DNA of 64,000 bases from Astrocystis sublimbata (taxonomy: Eukaryota; Ascomycota; Sordariomycetes; Xylariales; Xylariaceae), in contig JAJNNY010000003.1 in the NCBI GenBank assembly GCA_022453515.1, positions 124,001 through 188,000 of the forward strand. Direction: 5' to 3'. Below, piece by piece: positions 25,184 to 35,753 of the stretch. Each line of letters begins with the position of its first letter. Positions within the stretch are counted from its first letter, which is position 1. The translations under genes were made by a program, and so were the position numbers. The notes below the pieces were generated by a model. That model worked only from the letters and a program-made list of their open reading frames with translations, did no database searches and was not told where the DNA came from.

Positions 25184-26011
25184 CAGATCCCCAGAGCACT
25201 TAGGTAAGCAGCCAAGGCAGCTGTGGTCATAGCAATCCACGGCGCAGCCTTACTTGTAGGTACCTAAGGTACATTTAGGTATCTACCCAGGTGTGTACAT
25301 AGGGTATGTTCCTACATGTACCTTCAGGTCGCAGCCCTCCCTTTGCTGCTTTGCACCGTGGACGTTTGTCGGTTGTTGTTGGCGTGACTTCATCCCCATC
25401 AAGCTTTATCTACCTAACTAAGCCTCTCCATCCCTCTCTCCCTCTCTCCCAAGCAACCTATTCATCGCTTGTGCGCATTCTCAGTCAAGTCGTCCTCCTC
25501 GCCACCCCAAGCCAGCCAGCCATTCGCGAAAACCTCTTTCGCTGCTTTCGCGCCTTTCTTGGCCCTTGTCCTCGGCATCCTTTTCCTTTTCGTTTCTTTT
25601 CTTCTCAAGCCGCCGCTGTGCTCAATCACAACCCCCAAGCACTGGAGTCGCCAGGCTTCGCTAAGCCCCCGGCATATTACTACCTGCACACTCGCGTCCA
25701 CTGGAGTGCGTAGTACGCGATCGATACGTACGTCGCCATACCTCGGACACGACCCGGATCGTCGCCGAGTGAGCCGTCCATTCCTGTTACACTTGTTCAT
25801 CTCATCTGTACATCGATACAACCCCCGTACATCCCGTGCTCTGTCGCGAGCTGCCACTGGCTGCGCTCTCTCCTCTACTACCGAACCTTACTCGTGCCGC
25901 CGTCTGATATCCCGTCCACCCTGCTTGCAGAATCGCCGCGTGGCACCTGTGGCACCAAAGATATAGATAGCTAACGCGCGCATAGCTCAGGACCACACAC
26001 ACTCTCGAGCC

Positions 26012-26805
26012 ATGACCGACAAGACGCTTGACGACCACGACCACGATGTCCCCGCCGAGGACCCCATGGTCGGCGAAGAGGCCAACGATGAGGGCAACGA
26101 CGAGGTGCGCATGGCTGCGAAATTCTATAACACCATGACAAGAGCTGGTCGGCTAACCGTCGCGTCATCGTCCCACAGGAAGAGATCTCGGCTATGAAGC
26201 GTCGCGTTGCTGAGATGGAGCAAGAGGCTGCCAAGCTACGCGAGATGCATGCTGCTCTTGGAGAGAAGAGCCAGGATGCGTCCGACGACCGCAACGACGT
26301 CGACAGCCGCAGCATCTTCGTCGGCAACGTCGACTATTCCGTCTCCCCTGAGGAGATCCAGTCACACTTCCAGAGCTGCGGCTCCATAAACCGTGTAACC
26401 ATCCTCCTGGATAAGTTCACCGGCCAACCCAAAGGGTATGTTGTCCGCTGCTTCTCTTTGCCCTCCTTCTAGACCCCACTGCTTTTGGTAACTGCGAGTA
26501 AATGGTCGTGCCGGTGCGCTTTGGCAGAAAGCTGACTGTCTGCTATCTACAGCTACGCCTACGTCGAATTCACCGAGCCCAGTCTCGTCGCCCAAGCTCT
26601 CGTTCTTAACGACAGTGTCCTCAAGGGCCGAAATATCAAGGTGACCCCGAAGCGCACAAACATCCCCGGCATGAGCCGCGGCCGTGGTCGTGGAAGAGGT
26701 GGCTTCGGGAGAGGCGGCTTTGGCGGAAGAGGTGGATTTCACCCCAGGGGCGGTTATCGCGGTGGCTACCGGGGTAGGGGCCACGGCGGCTTTGCACCGT
26801 ACTGA
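26012..26805 (+). CDS. PAB2: Nuclear poly(A)-binding protein, Pab2/PABPN1 type
   Basis: Three exons, 26012-26104, 26179-26435 and 26553-26805 (introns GTGCGC..CAG and GTATGT..CAG), encode 200 residues. An acidic N-terminus ([17 protein letters not shown]) is followed by a short coiled coil (about 32-60, [20 protein letters not shown]). A single RRM follows, with RNP2 IFVGNV at 77-82 and RNP1 KGYAYVEF at 116-123. The C-terminal tail from about 160 is an RGG-rich domain ([20 protein letters not shown]), a typical substrate for arginine methylation. This acidic/coiled-coil/RRM/RGG order is diagnostic of Pab2 and PABPN1, nuclear proteins that bind nascent poly(A) tails and stimulate or monitor polyadenylation and RNA turnover. 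The start lies in a favourable context (GAGCCATGA). Confidence 0.95.
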
Positions 26806-29800
26806 TCCGACCACCGACTTGGTCAAAACTAGGACCTTGAGGAAAATAGCAAGGCCCATCCAGATATCCGTCGCCTCGGCCTAGACCGGATCACACCATA
26901 CCAGCGAACGTACTATCAAAAGAAGAGCCAGAAGTCCACCTTCACCGGAAGCAACTATATTATCAGCAGCGTAAAAACGCCATGTCAGCCGTGTCATTGC
27001 TTATTATCTTTCTGTTTTCACGTTTTGTTGCGCAGTTACCATGGCACACATCAAAATCTCGTACTCGCCGGGAAGGACCACCATTAAAAGGAGGAAAAAA
27101 AATTCATGACGTATCGCAAGAAATGAGTATGAGCGCCACCAAAACAGTGCGTGGTGGAATACATATTTGCCGATTTTACAGACAGTATTTTCAAGAACAC
27201 TGCATGACTCTTATCCGCATCCTCTTATCACGCCTTTTCACCAATAGTGCAGGACGAGGGTGTTTGTGGCTACTCAAACTCAGTGGTGATGATCAAGCTA
27301 TTCGTTCTAGGAGGTCGTTACGAAAGGGATCAAAAGGTTCATGGAGTTATTGGCGTTGCGGTCTTATCTGTTCTCCCCAGATTCGAGGACTGAAGACGGT
27401 GCGACCTTGAACATGTCTGTGTCGAGGCAGCGCAGCGTTTAAAAGAGGCATCATAAGGTGTTATGCCAATGACAGGCCTAGGTATTGGGCATTATCGAGA
27501 AAGTGGGATTGGTACTACCCTCAGGCTGGCTTTCAATGAAAACATAAATACCTACTTAATGTTACCTAAACTAAGTTGCACCATGTGCAGTGCGGCTGGC
27601 TGGCTTGAGTGAGCAACAACAACGCCCAAGATCTTGCCAACGTGAATATATGTTCGCCATGCTTATATTATGTTTGCGATTAAATACAAAACCCTTGAAT
27701 GTTCGAGGTCGTGAAACTCGTGATTCGGGCATGTGTGGCCCCTCCTTTGACCAGGTGCATGTGAAACATCTACACGCCTACAGCTAGTACAGGTCAACTC
27801 CATTCACATCTATGATAGCCAAGGAGATTATTGTACTTAAATACAAATACAGCCCTGAGGGATAGCCACCTTCCATGCAATAATTATGCCAGCACGTGAA
27901 TTACAGACTAATTAGTTTGCTTGCTAATTCAACTTGTTAGATAATGTAGAAACTTGTTTCCTTCGCTGATCTGGTCCTGGCTCATTGATATGTAGTAGAA
28001 CGCCAGGTCCCTTTGCCCCCCTCACCTCCCTCAAGAGAATATGCAAAAGAGGGTATATTTAGTATTCATGCCGAGCAGGGTGCTCAAGAAACCGGTACTG
28101 GTGGGCTTTCATGCCTTTCCCCGAAGGGTTTGGAAGGCGCGATGATGCTTACAAAACACGTTTTTCTCGAGGACATGGCCTGGTTATACCGTGATGGCGA
28201 CAATGAATGAGGAGGCCTTTGTCCGGCTCGGGTTAGATGGGATCAGTAACCAGGTAGGGTTGATGCTGTTGAAATTGGCGCGTGGTGGACGTAAGGCTTT
28301 TGGGTTCCTCCCCTTCTAAATGCCTCCCTTAGTGAGCTCGCCATTTCCATGTTGTACACATTTTGATTTCTTCTCTCTTTGGTTGCTCCCTTTCTTAATT
28401 ATTTGCTTTCAGAGTTCCTTCTTCTCTAGCTTTCGGACCAGTACAACTTTAGCCCGTTATTAATGAAATGGTTTGACGCTGTAGGATGAGGCCGGAAAGT
28501 ATGAATGCAATTAATTCATAGAATTATAGACGCAGAGCTGCTGCTTAGTCTCCTCATCATACTCTTGTGGCTTTGCAAGATCTCTGTAAGCGCGTGTAAG
28601 TCACTTGGTAACCATTAGTATAACTTCTTTCCGAGGCCGAGTTTCCATCTAGATAGATCACGAGATGCTTGGAGCATGTGTTGTACCGGCCTGTGTCTTG
28701 CTGTAATTACTCCCTATGCTCGAGACCGTTCAAAGGGGATTTGGTTGGGTTGTCCGTTTAAACTTTATTCTACTCTTCCACTAGTTCTTGACCCGGGCAT
28801 ATGTGACAATATCGATTATTGGGCATATTTGCTGATAAAATTGTGGTTAGTGAGTGAATTCGAGATCGGAAAATGAAAGCTGATGATGAAGGGGAGTGAG
28901 GGGCGTGTGTTCCCTCTGATTGAAGCTGTATTTGTTGTTATAAACAGGGCTCGTTTGTTAAATAACTTGCCTTGAACGGCGCTTTAGTGTCCCTCCCTTT
29001 GGGTAAGTGTGTAAACATGTATATGTGTATGGGAGAGGGAGAGAGAGATGTATGTATGTGATGTTGTGAAGGTATACGTCACCCATATCTTGAGAAACAC
29101 GAAACAACACCTGACTTTTATCCGAGTTAAGAACAATGCCCAAATGAGCAGCCTATAGCTAGCTGTCTTGATCATAAACAAAGTAGAGTTGTGTCTTCCG
29201 AGACCCTTTCTAACCAGAATGGCATTATCACAAAGTCTATGATAGTTGTTAATGATCTGCTTACCTGCGGCTACTAGAATATATATTCACATTTTCAACG
29301 GATGCATACGCTAATACGCCTGAATATTGTTTATGGAGAACATCACAGGATTCTGCTCCTTTCCGAATTTGGTTTGCTTGTTCCAGAGTATATAGGCTCA
29401 ATGTAACTTGTATCGCGGTGTGTTCGAGTGGATTAATTCTTAAGCCAGTTCATGTTCCGGCTTGTAACTTCATGAACCAAGCACAACCCTCGTGTAAGGG
29501 AATTGGTTTAGGTTCGAAAAGGGGGGCTGTAATACGGTAATGTTTGATAATGAGTCTGTTCCTGTTACACAGCTCCAATGTGCCGAGTTTAATATCACGC
29601 ACGGGTAAAGAACTTCGAGGCAAGCCTGTTGGCTTTACCTCGCACACACGGGGAACTAGGTATATAGTGGAGGACTACTAGACCGTAGTCAACAGGAGAA
29701 TAAGTTCTTTGCCATTTTCCCCCATGGGCTTTTCCACCGTCATGGTGAAATGTCCCAGGGAAACAATATCGGTGGTTGATATTTTCTACTCCTAATGTAT

Positions 29801-32764
29801 ACTTGTGGCCACGCAGTGGCTAGAGATAAGCAGTGCTTACTTTACTCTCTGACATGATGACTTGTACTTTAAAGTAAACTATTGGATATTTTGTCCTCCT
29901 GCATGAGAGTCGGTGTACATAGAGGCACACCGTTTTGAACTGTTTACGAAAACGTACAAATTCGCATGGGACCGTTAGGCTTTCATGAATAGCGATGTGC
30001 CTTTGCCCCTGTTCACCCGTTGGAACCTTGTCATGTTAATATACATGTATTCATGCCCAGAAGAATCCTGCGGGTCTCCCCATATCCAGGACCGCGAAGC
30101 TGGGTCAACAAAGTGGGTAGGCAGGGGCCGAGATGCAGTTGGTTTGGTCCGGAGTTTGGTTAGGCGTCGAGCGCTGTGTAACATCAATGGCGAGCTATTA
30201 CCAGCCCCCTAGTTTGAACTCCGGGGTACTTGAGCGTGTTGGTGAGGTTGGCGAGTTGGTTGGAGATCGTGACATTGATCCTTGTCGCGAACTCACCGTT
30301 GCCATATTGGTAAAGCTTGCAGATCTGGTCTCCCTTGTCGTTTCTGGGCAAGCTCTGTCACCCTTACCTCCTCTTCGACGAGCCTTTCGCCTAGATCCAA
30401 CCCAACAGGACTGGTCTCAGTCTTCATGTTGCCCTTGACAGCAATCCCTATTTCCCAAATCCACGGCTGTAATTAGAGACAATCATGCGATACTGGACAT
30501 ATCCTCCCCCACGCCCAGCCTTGCCAGCCAGGGGACGTAGGAGTGAGGTCCTTACCTACTTAAAGAAGACTGGTCGATCATTACGATGCATCACACTATG
30601 TACGGAGCAATGACCATCTACCTCAACTTCAAACCTTGCCAAGTATTATAGCCCAGTGATATTTCACAGAACCAGAGGATCACTAACCTAGTCTCGGTCC
30701 TTTTAGTACACCAATGGCCACGGTGCTGGGAACACCACCTTATCGGGAGAAACGTGCATGATCTAAAACGAATGAGGCGCTTCACGTTGACCCGACGGGG
30801 GTTATCCACTGCCAAGCCAGTGCGATTTCAAAGCCATCAACGCGTGCGTACTTCGCAGCTTATGATAGATCGATCTTTCACCGAAGCGAGCGATGCCTTC
30901 ATTTCTATTGCTAGCCAAATTGAACCCATACAGCCAAATCTTATTCCCGGATAACCACCGTTTCCGAACGCGTCAAGATACATTTGCTTTAGTAAGTGTA
31001 ATACGATTCCGATATGGGTTCAATGTCTCTAGTTATTCAGGGGCTAGAGCCGTACGCTTGGTCACTGACTGAATCCGGGATTTGATGGAGATCAGGTCGT
31101 ATGTGAGCCGTTCTCAGCATATTGTACAATACCGTGATTAGAGGAAGTCTTGAAAAGGAAAAACTTGTTAGAGACGATTTTCAATTTTCCACATGTAACA
31201 AGGGCTTTCCAATAGCACCCATTTCAAGGTACGACAGCTCATAGGCCAACCTACGGGCTGCGGCACAGATACCAGGCAAGGACGCACTCAGCAGCTTGAC
31301 ACATCATAGATCTATCTAATGGATGATCAATTGAAACTGATCACTGATCCCAAGGACGTCAAACATGACGACTATGGGCTCACGTTTGCAAAGGCAGCAC
31401 CTCTACATCCCGAGAAGCCTATGCAGACATTGGAGCACATAAATGGCGCAACGCCCCTATCCTACTCATGTACGAATTATACGAGTATCTGCTTCGTAGA
31501 AAAGTTATCCCGCCGACAGGCTCGGATACTAACCGACATCTAGCTCTCCACCCTCTTGTACAGGGCTATGTCAAGATAGGGAGACCTTCAGTTGAAGGCC
31601 GATTTGGCCGATCTACCTCATTATCCCTGTGGTGTAATGCTTTAAATGGTGATGGAGGAAAATATACGGACGTTGATAGAGCGTTGAAACATATCTACAC
31701 TGCCGAGACTGCCTAGGTACTGTCAGATGTTGTATCTCGTTCGCAGTACCTTCTCGACGCGTCATCTTCTTACATGGTATTTCTCTCGGCACTGTGCCAA
31801 GTACACGATAGCATGGTGTATACACAAGGTATATGCTGATTTTACGGGCCTAACGCGTATTATCTACGCCTCATAGTTACTTTCGTAGCCCGGACAGACA
31901 CGTTTGTTTACCATCTAGAGACATGTCATCGTCAAGACCCGTCGAGCTCGTCAAGCTTTTGGCCCTGATGCCAAAGCGCCCTTGTCGATCCTTCCGGTGT
32001 ATCCGCCGGGATTTTGGATATGGTGTAGACAATTCAATGCAACAGACACTGCAGGAAGTAGGCAGGCATGTAGATATGTAATAGATACCTACCTGGCATG
32101 GAATTGACTACCTAAGGTACTGTACTTTGGCGACGACTAGCAAGTTAGTGGGACTTTCATTCGGCTTTATCTGGGTACGCGGTCGAACTGGATACAGTAT
32201 TTACTTGAAGGAAGAAGGATGTCACCCCATGCCAACCACTTGACACACTACATACATGTACAGTAGGTTCCTACGTATGCACGATATGGTAGAACAAAAG
32301 TAGCACCGTCTCATATCCTCGCTTCACAGTATGTCTAATTTCAAACGCACACGGACCGGCCATGCCAGCCATAGCTACATGGTACGTTTTGTGATGGGTG
32401 ACATTGGTACATTTGCTATTTATTAAATTACAGACCAACGGCATGGCATCGAGTGGCGAAAAAAGCCCTTTCGCACGACTTGTGTATCCATTCATGATGT
32501 TAGTTGGGCACATAGGACTGCAGACGGAGCGGTTTAAATCAGGACATCCATGGGTAAATCATGTATGAAAGTCAAGTTAGAAGAGTATTTTTGCATATTG
32601 GATTTAAACATTATAGACCTTTGCGCCTAGGTACGAGTACAAACCCACTGAAAAGGTTGAACACCAGCTTATATGTTGTAGCACGAAGCCTTGCTTAGCG
32701 CGGGATTTAGCAACTTGTATAGTTGGACAAGAATGATGAAGAGTAGCAAGGTACAAGATCCAGA
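26806..32764. other. Gene-poor, AT-richer tract of about 6 kb
   Basis: No intact gene is visible on either strand. The sequence looks more AT-rich than flanking gene blocks, especially 27480-29400. Short coding-like islands occur on the minus strand at 30184-30480 and on the plus strand at 31319-31716, both with frame problems. The distal end (32600-32764) is the 3' side of the RAD28-like gene. No terminal repeats, target duplications or transposase motifs were noticed, so I cannot call it a transposon. Confidence 0.45.
30184..30480 (-). pseudogene. Frameshifted coding relic (unknown family)
   Basis: On the minus strand, 30342-30190 encodes 51 residues with strong C-ending codon use, containing CKLYQYGNGEFATRINVTIS and NQLANLTNTLKYPGVQTRGL, and stops at 30184-30186. 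Just upstream (about 30450-30346), a different frame reads KGNMKTETSPVGLDLGERL. Neither frame has a start, and the gap between them is too short for an intron, so a frameshift is the simplest explanation. I do not recognise the family. Confidence 0.35.
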
Positions 32765-34468
32765 TCATGTAAAGGTGATCTTTTTGCCCATCAAGCTTTT
32801 ATAGACATCGTCAAGTGCTTTGCGTTTCTTAGCTCTTTCTTCGCCTCCATCGAGGCGAGCAAATTCCTCATCGCCTTCGTATTCATCCGCACCTTCAAGC
32901 TGTGGCACCCAAGCCCTTATCTGACCATCCAGATGGGCGCTGAACAGAGCCCCGGGCATATTCGTCCCTCCCATGACAACGCCACTCGAACCAGCACTGC
33001 CACCTGCTCCTCGCCACACGATACTCGAGATTCGGTTTTTGACGGATCGCTCGGATTTTCTCGAGGCTACCCGAACGCCGGCAACGGCGGCGCCAGTGCC
33101 GCGAAGCCTTGTGACTATGCGCCCATCGTGCAAGTCACATACCAAGATCTCCGTCTCGTTCGGCCAGAAGAGTAGCTCTCTGCCCGGATGCACCAGACCC
33201 ACAGATGACGTGAACATGGTAATGCTGGCGAGCTGGGAGTTCCTGATGCTTGGACCAAAGCTAGCGAGAGTGTTACGACCCGTGGCTGCATCCCAGACAC
33301 GAATTCGGTTGTCGTGGCCTGCTGAGATGATATAATTGCCGTCATCGGTCCATGTTAGACTGTTGACCGGCGCGGCGTGGGCCTTGGCGGAGGCACGCGT
33401 TTTGACTTTGCCATCACTTCCAAGTAGTCCGTTGTGATATAAACCGAGGCTGTCTTCGTGGTCGAGCATACCAATGAAAGCACCTGCTCGGCGGATGTCC
33501 CAAAGCCTAACAGTACCATCGACGCTGCCCGTGGCTAGCACGTGTTCGTGTCTAGGAGACCACTTTCATCATTGGACTCAGCAATTTGCCCTTGAGAGTT
33601 AAGTAATAATTAAATAATTACGTTCAAGCGCACAGATGTCCGTTCAAAACTCTGAGACTTGAGACTTGTGAGTGAGGGAGGAGGCGAGGAAATACCAGTG
33701 GTTACGTACAGATGTAGCAAGAATCGCGCCTCCGTGGCCGGTCAATGCTTGTATGCTAGAGCCAGAGCGTAGATCCACAAGCCGAACAGCGGGGTGTTGG
33801 GTCCCGCATGCCACGAGCAAGTGTGAAGCAATAGGCGAGATGGCGTGAGTGTATATTTTGGACCCGAGACTGAAGGACGCCGACAGCCCGGCTTCTTCCG
33901 TCGACCACAGCTTCAAGGTCTGATCGTAGGACGTGGAGATGAAGGCGGCGCAGTCGAAGGGGTAGAAAGACAGGTGCGTGATGCCAAACTTGTGGGTTTG
34001 CGCCGAGGAGCGGATTACCCCGACGGATTTGAAGGTATGCGGATGCGAAGGGTTGCCGCATTGCTCGAGATCCCATAGCTTGATGGAGGCGTCGGAACCG
34101 CCCGAGATGAGGCTATAACGGCGAGCGATCAGCCTGTGGGTTGTTCCAATCCACGGACCCTGGAGAAACTCGATCGCTTCGGCCGTCCTTGCCTGCGGCT
34201 GTAAGGAACACAGGATCATAGGAACTCACATTCTTCCGTCAAAGCGTTCGAGAGCCAGGGCACTCACACCAGCCTGGTGAGCCCAGATAGATGTAGCAGC
34301 ATCCGAGGAAGAGGCCTCGCCATCATGAACGGCGATGCCTCGCTCGCCGCCGTCGAAGCGATACTGAGGCGCGGGTGCGAAGGATGTGAGAAGACGTGTG
34401 GTCAGTTGCCGGGCGAAGACATTGGGCCCGGTCAGGCCAGTGGCCCTGTCAAGGAGAAGCTGATTCAT
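32765..34468 (-). CDS. RAD28: WD40 protein, CSA/ERCC8-Rad28 type (transcription-coupled repair)
   Basis: Three exons on the minus strand, 34468-34230, 34112-33710 and 33562-32765, encode 479 residues. The start MNQLLLDRATG matches the N-terminal helix that in CSA docks on DDB1. WD repeats are recognisable from residue about 65: SGGSDASIKLWDLE, STSYDQTLKLWSTE, ACGTQHPAVRLVDLRSG, TGSVDGTVRLWDIR (from about 222), and SAGHDNRIRVWDAATG. Across the second junction ATS/WSPRHEHV reads smoothly, which supports the 147-nt intron. A basic C-terminal tail ends KSLMGKKITFT, a conserved feature of the fungal proteins. CSA is the substrate receptor of a CUL4-DDB1 ubiquitin ligase acting when RNA polymerase II stalls at DNA lesions. 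It shares a 587-bp divergent promoter with the next gene. Assignment to CSA rather than another WD40 family rests on the N-terminus and repeat details. Confidence 0.88.
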
Positions 34469-35055
34469 TCATCTGCTGCTTCGGATGGAGGTTGGGGGGA
34501 GGGGAGGGGATCAATTGATTGATTTGGTAAAATTGATCTTGACTTTAGGGGAGGAAGTTAGAAGTCGAATCCTAGACACTTACGCCGGGCTAGGTACCTC
34601 CTAGACAGGTAACAGGTAGCAGATAGCTATGCCCAGGTGGTGGAGCAGAGCTCCAGTGGGGTAGGTACCTACCTAGCGGCCTCGGCAGGGTTTGGCATGC
34701 AGCAGCCTGTGGCCTTGGAAGCAGGAAGGCATGGTGGGGGAGCTCTGTCTCTCGCAGCTTTTCTCTCAGCAAGTGAGCTCGCGCCACCTTACGTAATCTT
34801 ACCTACCTAGGCCTCCTAGGTACCTCTCATTCACATCTCATCTCATCTCATTGTCATCTCACATTCCAACTCCCACTTGATTCCCATCAACACATCGATG
34901 TGCTTACCGCGCTGAGTAAGCGCGTCAGCCGCTACCAAGCTGATCCGTTTGACGGTCATGAACACGGTCCCGGACAGTGACCTCTGGGCCACCGCTTTCA
35001 TATCAACTTCATCAGCCGGCTGAGACTGGCAGCCTTACACCGACTCGTTGCAGCA
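34469..35055. promoter_or_regulatory. Divergent promoter region between RAD28-like and unknown gene
   Basis: The 587-bp interval separates two head-to-head genes. It contains several palindromic TAGGTA/CCTAGG elements (about 34592-34603, 34660-34678 and 34799-34823) and a CATCTCATCTCATCTC repeat near 34829-34847. No canonical TATA box was noticed. Confidence 0.5.
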
Positions 35056-35753
35056 ATGTCATCTCGAAAACGACGAGAGAGTAGCTCTGCAGGGCCCTAT
35101 GCCCGAGTCGATCCCGGCCATGACGAACCCTTATCCAAGAGAAGACAGGCCAGCCTCTATGACGCTGTAGCTGGTCAGTGGGACACATCTACGAATGTCC
35201 AAAGCCATCCTCACTTACTCGTCTCTCATCTCTAGGCCGTGTGACCACCACACTTCCAATCGGCTACTACGAATCTCAACGGTCATCTGTAAAGCACCAC
35301 GAGCCTGTTGCTCCCGATTCACGTCGAAACCCTACCCTAGCGCCCGAAGAGGTCTTGTTCAAGCGAGCGGGCGCGCCTATCCGCTACGCCGAGAAGGACA
35401 TATACCAAGCTCATGAACACCTTCCCCATGGTGGCCAAGGCGTCCTCCCAGACAGCGACCTGCTCAAGGCCATCCATAGCTACGTCAGCCACTTCTACAA
35501 AGACCTGCCCGCCAACAAACACACCGTCCACGGTGAGGCCGGCGAAGGTGTGAGTGAGCGAAGCATGGACGAGACTGCCCTCTTGTCTTTCGGCATCTTG
35601 CTTGAAGAGATGAGTCGCGAAGCATTGGGCAATGGGGGGGATCTTGTCTTCACCGAGGGGATGGAATTGCGAGAAGACGAGGGGGCGATCGGCGAAGCTG
35701 AGACATTCGGATTTCTAGAGGCACCCAGGCATGAAGCTCGAGGCCGCATGTAG
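35056..35753 (+). CDS. Conserved fungal protein of unknown function
   Basis: Two exons, 35056-35173 and 35236-35753 (intron GTCAGT..TAG, 62 nt), encode 211 residues. The N-terminus is basic with nuclear-localisation-like runs (MSSRKRRESSS; LSKRRQASL). TTLPIGYYES follows, then a conserved-looking core FKRAGAPIRYAEKDIYQAHE, LPDSDLLKAIHSYVSHFYKD and SMDETALLSFGILLEEMSRE. The tail is acidic. No signal peptide or membrane segment is seen. The mainly helical core and basic N-terminus suggest a nuclear protein, but I do not recognise the family. Codon use is strong and the exon join preserves the frame, so I am confident that it is a real gene. It is divergently paired with the RAD28-like gene. Confidence 0.85.

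Larger units (their letters stand above)
22762..26011. other. Gene-poor stretch with a Cys-rich coding-like island
   Basis: I see no intact gene over 3.2 kb. The minus strand at 24299-24753 carries two overlapping frames that look like a decayed secreted protein. A run of twelve G residues lies at 25172-25183, and a dense group of TAGGTAC motifs at about 25196-25310. From about 25400 to 26011 the sequence becomes pyrimidine-rich and reads as promoter and leader of the PAB2 gene. Confidence 0.5.

Noticed and set aside
30133..30438. Plus-strand 101-codon frame
   Set aside because: It is the antisense of the better-supported minus-strand coding relic at 30184-30480.
26806..32764. Transposon insertion
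   Set aside because: I found no terminal inverted or long terminal repeats, target-site duplications or transposase/reverse-transcriptase motifs by eye. Only a repeat search could decide.
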